Shown here: positions 8,464 through 17,143 of the stretch, piece by piece
How the letters are laid out: each line of letters starts with the position of its first letter
Position numbering within the stretch: the stretch's first letter is position 1
The notes under the pieces: model-generated
What the model was told of the DNA's origin: nothing
The model's input: only the letters and a program-made list of their open reading frames with translations
Databases searched by the model: none
Made by a program: the position numbers and the translations under genes
Assembly: GCF_004785955.1 (NCBI RefSeq)
Contig: NZ_ML214300.1
Span: forward strand, 299,223 to 363,222
Source of the DNA: Halostella litorea
GTDB lineage: Archaea; Halobacteriota; Halobacteria; Halobacteriales; Natronoarchaeaceae
DNA length: 64,000 nt
Direction: 5' to 3'

Positions 8464-11186
8464 GCGAGTTCCGACCGGTCGACCCGGAAGATCACGACGA
8501 AGGGGTACTCCTTCTCGACCGAGATGCCCGGGTCGTCGTCCAGGTCGCGCGCGCCGTAGCGCAGGCGTTCGGTCGGCCCCATGTAGATGTACGTCACCTC
8601 GTACTGCCGGAGCAGCGCCGCCCGCTCTTCGGTCGACCCGGTGTAGATCGTCTCGACGTCCGCGACCCGCTCGTAGTACGGCTTCGGCCCGCGGTAGCCG
8701 ACTTCGTGGTTCCACCCGGCGACCGTCGGCAGCCCGGTGAGGCTCGACGGGGCGTTCACCCAGTCGTATATCTCCGTGCCCGGCGCGGAGACGATGTGGG
8801 GCTGGCCCTCACGCCGGTCCAGCCAGGCGATCGCCTCCGCCTCGACCGGATGCTGCTCGGCGACGTACGCGGTGGCGTCGAGCGTCGGGTCGTCCGTCCC
8901 GTTCTCGAACTGGCTCGTCGCGACGAAGCCGCCGTACAGCGACAGCGACGCGAGCAGGCCGACGGCGGCCACCGACGCGACCGCGCCGCCAGCGCTCACC
9001 GAGACGGTCCGGGCCCGCCGCGAAGGCCGACCGTCGTCCCCGGCGGCGTCCAGCCCGAGCGCCCGCTCGACCGGCGTGAACGCGGTCCCGGCCCGGCCCC
9101 ACGCGGCCCGGAGCGCCGCCCCGAGCGGCGCGCGGTCGGCGAGCATGACGGCGGCCGCGACGCCCCAGAGCACCCACACCTGCGTGTACACCTTGAACAG
9201 GGTGTTCATCCGGCCGGGGCCGGCCCGTTCGACGACGTAGACGAACTCCACCGCGGTCACGAGGCCGAGGACGCCGACGAGCAGCGCCGTCTCGAAGCCG
9301 ACGCCGCGGCCGGCCCGGAGCAGGAGCCAGGCGACGACCAGGGGCGGGACGAAGATAGCCACGGCCGCGAAGCGAAACGGCGCGGCGACGACGTACAGCG
9401 CGACGGCCGCCACGGCGACCAGCCCCGGGGCCGCCCGGGGCACGCCGTCCCGCGAGAACAGGTACGCGAACGCGACCGCGAGGAACGCGCCGTGGACGAC
9501 CAGCAGCCCCGCCGCACCGCTCCGGTTCGGCGGGAGCACCCCGACGCTCCGCCCGCTCGCGGTCCCGAGGAAAAACGGGGCGGCGAGGAGGACGCCGAGG
9601 GCGGCGACGGTCGCGCCGCCGACGAGCGCCGTCCCCGTCCGCGCCGCCTCGGCGTGGAGCCGGGAGCGGTCCCCGAACCGCTCGGCCGCCACCCTGACCC
9701 GCCGCGGGAACAGCGTCGCCGGGTCCGCCGGCGCGAACGTCAGCGCGAGCCACGTCAGCCCGGCGACCGTGGGGAACGTCCAGGTGTTGATGACGCCGAC
9801 GAGCCCGCCGACCGCGGGCACCGTGAGGAAGACGAGGGCCCGCCGCCGCCGGCGCTCGTCGGCCGGCGTCAGCCAGTACTGGAACAGGAGCGCAGCGACG
9901 AGCAGCAGGAACGGCATGCTCACCATGTGGGCGTGGAGGTCGCCGTTGCGGAACGCGAAGAAGGGGAACTCGGTGATGTAGTGCCACTGCTGTCCGCCGG
10001 ACACGTGCCGGTCGATCACCCGCGAGGCCGGCCAGTAGTAGAACGAGTCGGGACCCGCGGCGACGCTCGGACGCTGGGCGATCTCGAGGCTGGCGAGGTC
10101 GGCGATCCGGCTCCCCGCCCACTCGGGCAGGTAGTAGACGAGCAGGCGCAGCGGCGTCGAGAGGTTGCTGGCGACGGCGACCAGGACGGCCGCGAAGGCG
10201 CCCGCGGTCCGCCCGGTGCCGCCCCGGTCGGCCGCAACCGCCTTCGCGACCCCGTACGCAGCGGCCGCGAGCGTGCCGTACACGCCGGCGAGCGCGAGGT
10301 TGTACGCGTACCGGGCGGGCGTCCCGGTGAGCTCCGTCAGCAGCGCCGCGAGCATGTGGCCGCCGTAGTAGTACTGCACCGGCTCGCCGGCGAACCACAT
10401 GTCCGCCGGGGGAAGCGCCTCCGCCCGGAGCAGCGACCGCAGGAGGCCGTAGTCGAGGAACTTCTCCCCGGCCCCGGGGGTGACCGCGGGGTCCACGCCC
10501 CGGAGCGCGACGAGCAGGCCGAACGCGAGCGAGAAGACGACGACCACCTCCCCGTACGCCCGCAGGTCGACGGGGACGCCTCGCTGGACCGCGATCCCGG
10601 TTCCGGCGGCGACGGCCGCCAGCCCCGCCGCGAGCGCGACCGGGCCGAACGTGATGTGGCCGACCCAGTAGCCGACGACGCCGACGACGGCGAGGGCGAG
10701 CGGCAGGGCTACCCCCGCGCCGCGGTCGTCGAAGCGGTCGAAGACGAGGGCGGCGAGCGGCAGCGCGAGCGCGCCGAGGCTGACGAACGCCGTCCACCAG
10801 ACGGCGACCTCGTGGGCTTCCATGCGGCGGAAGTACGCGGCCGCGGCGACGTCCGGCCACGCCCCGAAGTGGAGCGCGACCGCCGCCGCGAGCGCGACGC
10901 CGACGACCGCCCGGAGCGCGTACCGCGTCCACCCGTAGCCGGCGGCGGTCAGCTGCGCCGCCGCGACGCAGACCGCGACGACGGCGAGCGCGGCGAGCAT
11001 CGCCGGCCACGCTAGCCGCGTCAGACCGAGCCAGTACGCGCCGGCGGCCGCGGGAAGCGCCGCCAGCGTCAGGCCGAGTGCCGCCCCCGAGGACAGCCGG
11101 CGACGGACGCCGACGTAGGGCTTCGCGGCGACCGCCCCGAGCGCGACGTACGCGACGAGCCACGAGAGGGCGGCGGCGTAGTCCAT
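8460..11186 (-). CDS. DUF2298 (YYY-type) polytopic membrane protein
   Basis: A 908-residue membrane protein with many hydrophobic helices along most of its length. It carries the DUF2298 signatures around residues 260-300 (GEPVQYYYGGHMLAALLTELTG), a later HVSGGQQWHYITEFPFFAF and GDLHAHMVSMPF, and an extracytoplasmic C-terminal domain from about residue 750 with an aspartate- and tyrosine-rich region. The topology resembles GT-C glycosyltransferases or mannosyltransferases, so a lipid-linked sugar transfer is plausible but unproven. ATG 11186 follows a GTTTACA element by about 30 bases. It is probably monocistronic. Confidence 0.88.
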   Translation of the reverse strand: MDYAAALSWLVAYVALGAVAAKPYVGVRRRLSSGAALGLTLAALPAAAGAYWLGLTRLAWPAMLAALAVVAVCVAAAQLTAAGYGWTRYALRAVVGVALAAAVALHFGAWPDVAAAAYFRRMEAHEVAVWWTAFVSLGALALPLAALVFDRFDDRGAGVALPLALAVVGVVGYWVGHITFGPVALAAGLAAVAAGTGIAVQRGVPVDLRAYGEVVVVFSLAFGLLVALRGVDPAVTPGAGEKFLDYGLLRSLLRAEALPPADMWFAGEPVQYYYGGHMLAALLTELTGTPARYAYNLALAGVYGTLAAAAYGVAKAVAADRGGTGRTAGAFAAVLVAVASNLSTPLRLLVYYLPEWAGSRIADLASLEIAQRPSVAAGPDSFYYWPASRVIDRHVSGGQQWHYITEFPFFAFRNGDLHAHMVSMPFLLLVAALLFQYWLTPADERRRRRALVFLTVPAVGGLVGVINTWTFPTVAGLTWLALTFAPADPATLFPRRVRVAAERFGDRSRLHAEAARTGTALVGGATVAALGVLLAAPFFLGTASGRSVGVLPPNRSGAAGLLVVHGAFLAVAFAYLFSRDGVPRAAPGLVAVAAVALYVVAAPFRFAAVAIFVPPLVVAWLLLRAGRGVGFETALLVGVLGLVTAVEFVYVVERAGPGRMNTLFKVYTQVWVLWGVAAAVMLADRAPLGAALRAAWGRAGTAFTPVERALGLDAAGDDGRPSRRARTVSVSAGGAVASVAAVGLLASLSLYGGFVATSQFENGTDDPTLDATAYVAEQHPVEAEAIAWLDRREGQPHIVSAPGTEIYDWVNAPSSLTGLPTVAGWNHEVGYRGPKPYYERVADVETIYTGSTEERAALLRQYEVTYIYMGPTERLRYGARDLDDDPGISVEKEYPFVVIFRVDRSELA

Positions 11187-11265
11187 CTACGGCGGGAAAG
11201 GCAGCCCTCCGTGTAAACGCTTTCTCCTCGTCGCCCGCGCCGTCCGGGAGTACGGTGTTCGCTCG

Positions 11266-11640
11266 CTATCGGTCGTCTGCGAGCCCCTCCAGCACGTACT
11301 CCGCGGAGGTGCGCGTCGTCGCCAGCGGCGTGTCGTGCACGTCGCAGATCCGCAACAGCGCGGAGATGTCCGGCTCGTGGGGCTGGGCCGTCAGCGGGTC
11401 CCGGAGGAACACGATGCCGTCGACGCGCTCCTCGGCGACCTCCGCGCCAATCATCATGTCGCCGCCGAGCGGCCCCGAGTTCTTCCGCTCCACCTCCAGG
11501 CCCGTCTCCTCGACGATGCGCTTGCCGGTCGTGCCGGTGGCGAGCAGGTCGAACGGTTCGAGCGTCTCGCGGTAGTCGGACACGAGGTCTATCATCTCCG
11601 GCTTCTCGTCGTCGTGGGCGATGAGCGCTACGCGCGTCAT
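11266..11640 (-). CDS. mgsA: methylglyoxal synthase
   Basis: A 124-residue homologue of MgsA, which turns dihydroxyacetone phosphate into methylglyoxal and phosphate. Visible signatures are the N-terminal [25 protein letters not shown] (phosphate binding) and [16 protein letters not shown], whose Asp is the catalytic base in the bacterial enzyme, followed by [15 protein letters not shown]. An AAAGCATATC element about 30 bases upstream is a likely TATA box. It is a single gene, and the 79-base gap to the DUF2298 start has no coding content. Confidence 0.93.
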   Translation of the reverse strand: MTRVALIAHDDEKPEMIDLVSDYRETLEPFDLLATGTTGKRIVEETGLEVERKNSGPLGGDMMIGAEVAEERVDGIVFLRDPLTAQPHEPDISALLRICDVHDTPLATTRTSAEYVLEGLADDR

Positions 11641-11732
11641 GTCCGTACGGTCGCACGGGCCGCCGATATGCTTTCGGCCGGACCGTGCGGTTCCGAACTA
11701 TTTTACTCCCCTCGGCCGCCTTCGGTAGATAG

Positions 11733-12509
11733 ATGGGACCGTCGCTCGGCGTCGTGATACCCGCCTACCGCCCGGACGTCAGCGCCCTCCGGACGTACGT
11801 CGGGGACCTCCGCGAGCGGCTGGACCCGGTCGCGATCCGCGTCGAACTCGACGACCCGACCGCCGAGACGCGGGCCGCGCTGGCGGACCTGCCGGCGACG
11901 GTGAACGCAGTCGACGCCCGCCGCGGGAAGGGCGGCGCGATCACCTGCGGGTTCGAGCGCCTCGACGCGGACGTGCTGGCGTTCGCCGACGCCGACGGCA
12001 GCACGCCGGCCGCGTCGGTGGCCGACGTGGTCGCGCCGGTCCGGGCCGGCGACGCCGACCTCGCCGTCGGCTCGCGCCGCCACCCCGACGCCGACGTGCG
12101 GAGCCACCAGACCATGGCGCGCCGCCGCCTCGGCGACGCGTTCGCCTGGGTCGCCCGCCGGTTCCTCGGCGTCGACCTGTACGACTTCCAGTGCGGCGCG
12201 AAGGCCATCGCCCGCGACGCCTGGCGCGAGGTGCGACAACACCTCTACGAACCCGGCTTCGCGTGGGACGTGGAACTCGTCGCCATGGCCGCCGCACTCG
12301 ACCTCAGGATCGCCGAGGTGCCGGTCGTCTGGCGGGACATGCCGGACTCGACCGTCGCGCCGCTCGGCACCGCCGGCGAACTCGCCCGGGCGCTTTTCCG
12401 CTCGCGCCGCCGCGCCCGCCGGCTCCGCGCCGGGCCGAACCGCATCGCGTCCCGCGACCGTGACGGGCCGAGCGCCCTCGTCGACCGGTTCCCGGTCGAC
12501 CGGGAGTGA
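11733..12509 (+). CDS. GT2-family glycosyltransferase (dolichyl-phosphate sugar synthase-like)
   Basis: A 258-residue cytoplasmic GT-A glycosyltransferase. It begins SLGVVIPAYRPD. The nucleotide-sugar and metal motif is FADADGSTP around residues 88-96, and the segment RFLGVDLYDFQCGAKAI is typical of dolichyl-phosphate mannose or glucose synthase-like enzymes used in archaeal S-layer N-glycosylation (AglD/AglJ relatives). Substrate is not determinable. A CTATTTTACTC element about 30 bases upstream of the ATG is a good TATA candidate. Its stop overlaps the GTG start of the GtrA-family gene, so the two are translationally coupled. Confidence 0.87.
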   Translation: MGPSLGVVIPAYRPDVSALRTYVGDLRERLDPVAIRVELDDPTAETRAALADLPATVNAVDARRGKGGAITCGFERLDADVLAFADADGSTPAASVADVVAPVRAGDADLAVGSRRHPDADVRSHQTMARRRLGDAFAWVARRFLGVDLYDFQCGAKAIARDAWREVRQHLYEPGFAWDVELVAMAAALDLRIAEVPVVWRDMPDSTVAPLGTAGELARALFRSRRRARRLRAGPNRIASRDRDGPSALVDRFPVDRE

Positions 12510-12973
12510 CGATGCGCGACGCCCTGTCCCACCGGCTCCGCGCGCTCGCCTCCGGAGTCCGATTCGGCCAGTTCGCCTCCGTCGGCGCCGTCGGCGCGGT
12601 GTGTGACAACGCCGTCCTCGGGGTCCTCCTCCAGTTCGGCGTCGGGCCGGAACTCGCGAAACTGGCCGGCGCGGAGACGGCGATCGTCGTGATGTTCCTC
12701 ATCAACGAGCGCTGGACGTTCGCCGACGAGGGCGCGCCCGGCGCGGGGCCGCTTCTCCGGCGCTTCCTCACGTCGAACCTCGTCCGCGCCGGCGGCGTGC
12801 TCGTCGCCACCGCCGTCTTCTCGCAGGTGTACCGCAACTTCGACGTGACGATCGGCCTGTTCGGCGTCGACCTGTGGTTCCTCGCGGCGAACCTCGTCGG
12901 CATCGCGGCGGGGATGGTCGTGAACTACGTCGCCGAGAGCCTGTTCACATGGCGGGTCCACGGCGGGCGGTAA
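12506..12973 (+). CDS. GtrA-family membrane protein
   Basis: A protein of about 155 residues with four hydrophobic helices in the GtrA pattern: RFGQFASVGAVGAVCDNAVL at the first, a central INERWTF, and MVVNYVAESLFTWR at the end. GtrA proteins are thought to help flip lipid-linked sugars, and the upstream GT2 enzyme would supply such a lipid. The start is either GTG 12506, which overlaps the GT2 stop as GTGA, or ATG 12512 two codons later; the coupling favours GTG but does not settle it. Confidence 0.87.
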   Translation: MTMRDALSHRLRALASGVRFGQFASVGAVGAVCDNAVLGVLLQFGVGPELAKLAGAETAIVVMFLINERWTFADEGAPGAGPLLRRFLTSNLVRAGGVLVATAVFSQVYRNFDVTIGLFGVDLWFLAANLVGIAAGMVVNYVAESLFTWRVHGGR

Positions 12974-13003
12974 AAACTCGCATAGGGCGACCGAATCACA
13001 ACC

Positions 13004-13011
13004 CTTAACTA
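13004..13011 (+). promoter_or_regulatory. TATA-like element of initiator tRNA-Met
   Basis: CTTAACTA within ACCCTTAACTAG lies about 27 bases before the mature 5' end of the tRNA, the expected distance for an archaeal box A driving a tRNA with almost no leader. Confidence 0.5.
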
Positions 13012-13033
13012 GCGAACCGCGTTACGGAGATGT

Positions 13034-13108
13034 AGCGGGATGGGATAGCCAGGAGATTCCGGCGGGCTCATAACCCGCAGACCGGTAGTTCAAATCTACC
13101 TCCCGCTA
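13034..13108 (+). tRNA. initiator tRNA-Met (CAT)
   Basis: A 75-base tRNA folds cleanly: acceptor stem AGCGGGA/TCCCGCT, T-stem GGTAG/CTACC with loop TTCAAAT, and anticodon CAT at 13069-13071. The first pair is A1-U72, and the anticodon stem ends in three G-C pairs (GGG/CCC); both are marks of archaeal initiator rather than elongator tRNA-Met. The CCA end is not encoded and there is no intron. Its T-arm and 3' acceptor strand are repeated 147 bases downstream. Confidence 0.96.
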
Positions 13109-13169
13109 TACTTTTGCCGAACTCGCTTCCGAGCGAGACGTTTTATCGTCGAGCGACCGCTGAGTTCGG
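13088..13169 (+). repeat. direct repeat, copy 1 (3' end of tRNA-iMet plus flank)
   Basis: This copy covers the T-loop, the 3' strands of the T and acceptor stems, and 61 bases of downstream flank. Its first 33 bases match copy 2 exactly; over 82 positions there are four mismatches and one gap. The flank contains a short inverted pair, GCCGAACTC near its start and GAGTTCGGC at its end. Confidence 0.9.
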
Positions 13170-13234
13170 CAAATATCGGACGGAGTGGATTTGAAGTAGA
13201 CCGCTGAGCGACCGACGGGAGCGAAGCGGGCGTG

Positions 13235-13315
13235 GTTCAAATCTACCTCCCGCTATACTTTTGCCGAGCTCGCTTCCGGCGAGGCGTTTTATCGTCGAGC
13301 GACCGTCGAGTTCGG
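13235..13315 (+). repeat. direct repeat, copy 2 (orphan tRNA-iMet 3' end)
   Basis: An 81-base near-copy of 13088-13169 that lacks the 5' half of the tRNA. It resembles an att site or the trace of a tandem duplication. A weaker inverted resemblance to the T-arm is at 13182-13195. The whole stretch 13109-13427 (319 bases) holds no gene that I can support. Confidence 0.88.
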
Positions 13316-13427
13316 AAGCCATTCGTGTCGGCACGTGGTCCGGGTTCTACCAGTTCTCGGCCACCCTGTGTGACAATCGCCGACACACCCCGCGAACCCT
13401 GAAGGGGGACCGCCCGGCACTTCCCGT

Positions 13428-13896
13428 ATGGAACTGGTCGAAGCCACCGAGGACGACCTCGACGCGCTCGTCGCCCGCTGGGACGACCTGGCGACATCGA
13501 TGGAAGAGTACGACGAACTGAACGAACTCGCCGACGCGGACGTCGGGGAAGTTGCCGAGGACGGCTTCCGCGCGCACCTCGACGACGAGGACGTCACCGA
13601 CTACCTGGTCGTCCACGGGGGCGAAACCGTCGGCTTCGTCACGCTCGGGGAGGGCCGTCACCCCTCCCGGCGGTACTCGCGGTACCTCCGCGTCGTGAAC
13701 CTCGCCATCGACGAGGGCCACAGGAGCCGGGGGCCACGGGTCCGCCGTCGTCGAGCGCGTGCGGGACCTGGCCCGCGAACGGGGCTGTGACCACCTCAAG
13801 GTATCCTGCGAGTGGGAAAACGAGGGCGCGCGGCGGTTCTACCGCGAGACGGGGTTCCGGCCGAAGCAGGTCGACTACGTCCAGACCCTGGAGTGA
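13428..13896 (+). pseudogene. GNAT acetyltransferase interrupted by a one-base frameshift
   Basis: The first frame gives a good GNAT N-terminal half (MELVEATEDDLDALVARWDD to RVVNLAIDEGHRSRG). After the run of five G at 13729-13733 the similarity continues in another frame: GHGSAVVERVRDLARERGCD, then EGARRFYRETGFRPKQVDYVQTLE, ending at TGA 13894-13896. Removing one G restores a 155-residue protein of normal GNAT length with the acetyl-CoA motif RSRGHGSA. In the uncorrected frame translation ends at 13790. Either the gene is newly broken, or the assembly has a homopolymer error; the intact codon pattern on both sides favours a recent change or an error. The substrate is unknown. Confidence 0.88.
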
Positions 13897-13945
13897 GTTG
13901 CCCCGACGGGGCAGATCGGCGGCGGTCGGTCGCGGCCGGCCGGGC

Positions 13946-14449
13946 CTACAGTTCCTTGCGGTACTCGTACTCCCGGATGCCGAGCTGGTCGTTGTGCGCC
14001 TCGGCGACGCGGTCGAACCCGTGCGACTCGTAGAACCCGACGCCGACGTCGTTCTCCGCCATCACCGACAACTGGAGCCGGTCGAACCCGCGCTCCCGGA
14101 GGACCGACTCGACGCGGGCGAGCAGCGCCCCGCCGATCCCGTCGCCCCAGTGGTCCGGCGCGACGTAGATGCGGTAGAGGTGGGCCAGCCCGTCGTCGTC
14201 GCCGTCGGGTGCGGCCTCGGCGAAGCCGACGACCGCCCCATCGACCTCGGCGACGAACAGCGGGCGGTCGTCGGGCTCGACGTCGTCCTCGACCAGCCGC
14301 TCCGGGTCGTACCACGAGGAGACCGTCTCGTCGACGCGCTCCGGCCCGAGCACCGCGTCGTAGGCGGCGTGCCAGGCGTCGCGGGCGACCCGCTGGATCG
14401 CAGCGGCGTCGCTCTCGGTCGCCGGGCGCACAGGAGAATCATCCGTCAT
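13946..14449 (-). CDS. GNAT-family N-acetyltransferase
   Basis: A 167-residue acetyltransferase. It starts VRPATESDAAAIQRVARDAWHAAY, has the central strand FVAEVDGAVVGFAEA, the acetyl-CoA loop YVAPDHWGDGIGGALLARVE near residue 100 and the C-terminal ENDVGVGFYESHGF. The usual Arg/Gln of the R/QxxGxG loop is replaced by Trp in HWGDGIGG, a mild departure. The acyl acceptor cannot be told. It points towards the broken acetyltransferase upstream but is not an obvious duplicate of it. Confidence 0.9.
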   Translation of the reverse strand: MTDDSPVRPATESDAAAIQRVARDAWHAAYDAVLGPERVDETVSSWYDPERLVEDDVEPDDRPLFVAEVDGAVVGFAEAAPDGDDDGLAHLYRIYVAPDHWGDGIGGALLARVESVLRERGFDRLQLSVMAENDVGVGFYESHGFDRVAEAHNDQLGIREYEYRKEL

Positions 14450-14541
14450 ACGACACGGCGTCGCGCGGCGGCCACGAGAACGTTTCGGGGGTGTGCGACC
14501 GAGTCACAGAGCGGCGGCCACGGCCCGGGCGGCCGGCGACG

Positions 14542-15228
14542 TCAGTCGTCGGTGACGCCGAGCCGTTCGATCAGCGTGGTCGCGGCGGCGTGCGAGGAGC
14601 CGGGGCCGCGGGCGGTGATCAGGTCGCCGTCCGTCGTGACGCTCTCGTCGGCGTCGAGTTCGGCGTCCCAGTTCGCGCCGGCGGCCTTCACCTCGTCCTC
14701 GACCCAGTACGGCAGCTTCCGGCCGTCGGGCATGTTGTCGTGCTCGTCGACGATCCCCTCCTCCCACTCGTTCGGGAAGCCGGTGACGTCGCGGCCGTCG
14801 ACGAGGAACTCGCCGTCCTCGGTTCGGGTGAACGCGAGGATGCCGACCGCGTGGCAGACGACCAGCGCGACGCCGTCGTCGCCGGCGACGGCATCGCGGA
14901 GCAGCGCGCGGGCGTGGCGGTCCTGGTTCACGTCCCACTCGGTGCCGTGGCCGCCGGGGAACACGACGGCGTCGTACGGGTCGGCGTCCGCGGTGGCGAC
15001 CGGCTTCGGGTGTATCATCCGGTCGTCCTCGTGGACCTCCATCACCGCGTCGACCGTCTCCTCCCCGACCTCGTCGGGGTCGACCGAGCGGTCGTCGACG
15101 ACCGGCTCGTTGCCGCTCGGCGTCGCGACGTCGATGTCGACGCCCCGCTCCGAGAGTTCGCGGAACGGCGTCGCACATTCCTCTCCCCAGTACCCCTCCT
15201 CGCTGACGACGAACAGGACGGACGTCAT
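14542..15228 (-). CDS. DJ-1/PfpI-family protein (Hsp31/glyoxalase III-like)
   Basis: A 228-residue class I glutamine-amidotransferase-like protein. The nucleophile elbow is VVCHAVGIL around residues 126-134, preceded by FPGGHGTEWD, with an N-terminal EEGYWGEE supplying the acidic partner. This layout is typical of Hsp31-like members, which act as glyoxalase III or protein deglycase on methylglyoxal damage; a link to the methylglyoxal synthase 3 kb away is attractive but only inferred. ATG 15228 is preferred over the longer frame because it starts at TSVLFVVSEEGY, the first strand of the fold. Confidence 0.87.
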   Translation of the reverse strand: MTSVLFVVSEEGYWGEECATPFRELSERGVDIDVATPSGNEPVVDDRSVDPDEVGEETVDAVMEVHEDDRMIHPKPVATADADPYDAVVFPGGHGTEWDVNQDRHARALLRDAVAGDDGVALVVCHAVGILAFTRTEDGEFLVDGRDVTGFPNEWEEGIVDEHDNMPDGRKLPYWVEDEVKAAGANWDAELDADESVTTDGDLITARGPGSSHAAATTLIERLGVTDD

Positions 15229-15340
15229 GGGGCCAACTACCACCGAGAAACAGGTAAGTGCCACGCCCGGCAGCGCGCTTGCCGGCTCCCTCGGCCAGCC
15301 GGCGGAGCGGGCCGAACGGGGCGGTCCGACAGGGACGGGG

Positions 15341-15907
15341 CTACCCGTCGCCGTGTTCGTCGACGATGACGACCTCGCCGTCCTGCACGTCCACGTTGAT
15401 CAGCGTCTTCACGTCGTAGTCGGTGTCGTCGAGTTCGTTCGGGCCGGCCTTCTTGATGACGGCGACGGTGTCACAGACGTCCGCGCCGATGTCCTCCAGC
15501 GAGCCGAGGATCGCCTTGAGCGTGCCGCCGGTCGAGAGCACGTCGTCGAGCACGAGGACGCGGTCGCCCTCGTCGACGTCGTTGATGTACATCTCGCTCT
15601 CCGAGTAGCCCGTCTCCTGGAACAGCGCGACCTCGCCGTCCAGCCCGTACTGGCGCTTGCGGATGACGACCAGCGGGATGTCGGTCATCAGCGAGACGGC
15701 CGTGCTGATGTGGATGCCCATCGCCGCCGGCGTGACGATCTTGTCCACGTCCTCCAAGTCCGCCTTCCGGATGAGCTTGATGACGATCTCGCGGAGCAGC
15801 CCCGGTTCGAGCATCGGAACGCCGTCGCTGATGGGGTGTACGAAGTAGTGGTACCCGTCCTTCTCGATTATCGGGGCGTCCAGCAGGGACCGCCGTAACT
15901 GATCCAT
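15341..15907 (-). CDS. hypoxanthine/guanine (or adenine) phosphoribosyltransferase-like protein
   Basis: A 188-residue type I phosphoribosyltransferase. The PRPP-binding loop is [17 protein letters not shown] around residues 118-134, and the flexible loop begins [10 protein letters not shown]. It matches the archaeal HGPRTase-like family, which salvages purine bases using PRPP. The exact base is uncertain; adenine and hypoxanthine/guanine enzymes are hard to separate in archaea. ATG 15907 ([14 protein letters not shown]) fits the family start, whereas an upstream in-frame ATG would add a non-conserved stretch. The 52-base gap to the next gene holds nothing. Confidence 0.88.
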   Translation of the reverse strand: MDQLRRSLLDAPIIEKDGYHYFVHPISDGVPMLEPGLLREIVIKLIRKADLEDVDKIVTPAAMGIHISTAVSLMTDIPLVVIRKRQYGLDGEVALFQETGYSESEMYINDVDEGDRVLVLDDVLSTGGTLKAILGSLEDIGADVCDTVAVIKKAGPNELDDTDYDVKTLINVDVQDGEVVIVDEHGDG

Positions 15908-15959
15908 ATCGGGGCTACTCGGCCGCCGGGAAAAAGATACTGGATGTTCGCCCGCGGTG

Positions 15960-16565
15960 CTAGTCGTCCGCATCGTAGTCCAGTTCGGGCGGGGCCTCCT
16001 GCTGGCCCAGCCGCATGTGGCGCTCGTGGTAGACGTGGGCGACCGCCGACACCGTCACGACGGCCGCGATGAGCGTCGCCCAGACGAGGTCGGACAGGAC
16101 GGTCAGGGGGTACACGTCGCCCCACAGCGCGGCGACCAGCGCGAGGCTGACCGCGCCGAGCGAGAGGTACAGCTCCCGCCACGCGAACTCGTTGCCGGGC
16201 ACGATCTCTAGGTAGACGGTGAGGTCTGCCGTCGCGTCGGTGCGCTCTATGGTGCCCTCGTCGGCGTCGTAGGCGACGATCCCGACCTCGTCCATCCGCG
16301 GGAGGTGGGTCTGTTGCAGTGTCGTGTACACCCGCTTTCGCTGCGCGGAGGTCACGCCGTCCGGCGTGGTGTCGTACTCCCAGGCGGCGACTTGCGTGGC
16401 GAGGTCGCCGAGTTCGACCGGCGTCTCGTGGCGCTTGAGATACTGCAGCACGAAGCGTCGCCGCTGGTTCCGGAGGACGTCGAAGATATCCGTCTTCGAG
16501 AGTGGATCCGCCGCTTCCGCCCCGTCGCTCCCGGTGTCCGTGCCGTCACTGGTCACGCTTGCCAT
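15960..16565 (-). CDS. winged-helix (DUF7344-type) protein with C-terminal membrane anchor
   Basis: A 201-residue protein. Residues 20-115 carry a haloarchaeal winged-helix domain ([22 protein letters not shown], then a basic [25 protein letters not shown]). Two hydrophobic helices near residues 140-185 follow, ending in a His- and Arg-containing tail. The family is annotated as a likely transcription regulator, here tethered to the membrane, so it may sense a membrane state (inference). ATG 16565 is chosen at MASVTSDGT; upstream there are TATA-like elements (ATATAAACG on the plus strand near 16650, mirrored on the minus strand). Confidence 0.75.
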   Translation of the reverse strand: MASVTSDGTDTGSDGAEAADPLSKTDIFDVLRNQRRRFVLQYLKRHETPVELGDLATQVAAWEYDTTPDGVTSAQRKRVYTTLQQTHLPRMDEVGIVAYDADEGTIERTDATADLTVYLEIVPGNEFAWRELYLSLGAVSLALVAALWGDVYPLTVLSDLVWATLIAAVVTVSAVAHVYHERHMRLGQQEAPPELDYDADD

Positions 16566-16701
16566 GTGTGGTTTCGCGACGTCGGCGACCGGACGGCGGC
16601 CTCGGCCCGGGCGTCGAACGTCCCATACTCCCGACCAGTCTCCCCACCTATATAAACGATACTCGTCGTGTGAGATCCACAAAATAAACGTCCTGTCCGC
16701 G

Positions 16702-17070
16702 TTAGTTCCGCCGCTCGTACCGGCGGTGAATCCGCCACCCGAGCACGGCGATCAGGCCGCTCGCGATGACGAGCCGACCACCCAGGTCCCAGTTCCCGCG
16801 GAAGCCGATGAACATGAGGCCGAGGCTGAACGCCAGCACCGCGCCGTTGGCGAGGACGACGAGCGTCCAGAACGCGGCCATCAGGTCGCCGGGCACGTCA
16901 TCCGACGAGGTGTCGACCGAGGGGATCTCCACGGCGGGCGTCTCCGGCCCGTCGACGGACGGCGCGTCGGGTCCCTCGACGCCGGGGACGTCCGGGCCGA
17001 GCGCCTCCTCGGGCGAGTCGTCCTCCCCGTCGAACGGGTCGCCGTCCTCGCCCTCGAACTCGTCGAACAT
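16702..17070 (-). CDS. small membrane protein with acidic Pro-rich N-terminus
   Basis: A 122-residue protein of unknown function. Residues 1-60 are acidic and Pro/Asp/Ser-rich with no predicted fold; residues 63-110 form two hydrophobic helices, followed by a basic RIHRRYERRN tail that suggests a cytoplasmic C-terminus. It lies 73 bases downstream of the last antiporter gene on the same strand and may be read with it. Similar small proteins occur in other haloarchaea, but I do not recognise a characterised one. Confidence 0.7.
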   Translation of the reverse strand: MFDEFEGEDGDPFDGEDDSPEEALGPDVPGVEGPDAPSVDGPETPAVEIPSVDTSSDDVPGDLMAAFWTLVVLANGAVLAFSLGLMFIGFRGNWDLGGRLVIASGLIAVLGWRIHRRYERRN

Positions 17071-17143
17071 GGTTGTCCGTGGTGGCCCGACGTTGATAAA
17101 CTCCGCCGAACGCGGTCGGCGGCCGCCCGCGCAGTCCGCCGCG

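Noticed and set aside
8331..11015. An 894-residue plus-strand open frame opposite the DUF2298 gene
   Set aside because: Composition is Arg/Gly/Asp repeats without any domain, whereas the minus frame has clear membrane helices and family motifs.
13235..13254. A second tRNA gene
   Set aside because: Only the T-loop and 3' strands are present; no D-arm or anticodon arm can be formed upstream.
13428..13896. Programmed frameshifting in the acetyltransferase
   Set aside because: No slippery heptamer or downstream structure is evident and the family does not use recoding; mutation or sequencing error is simpler.
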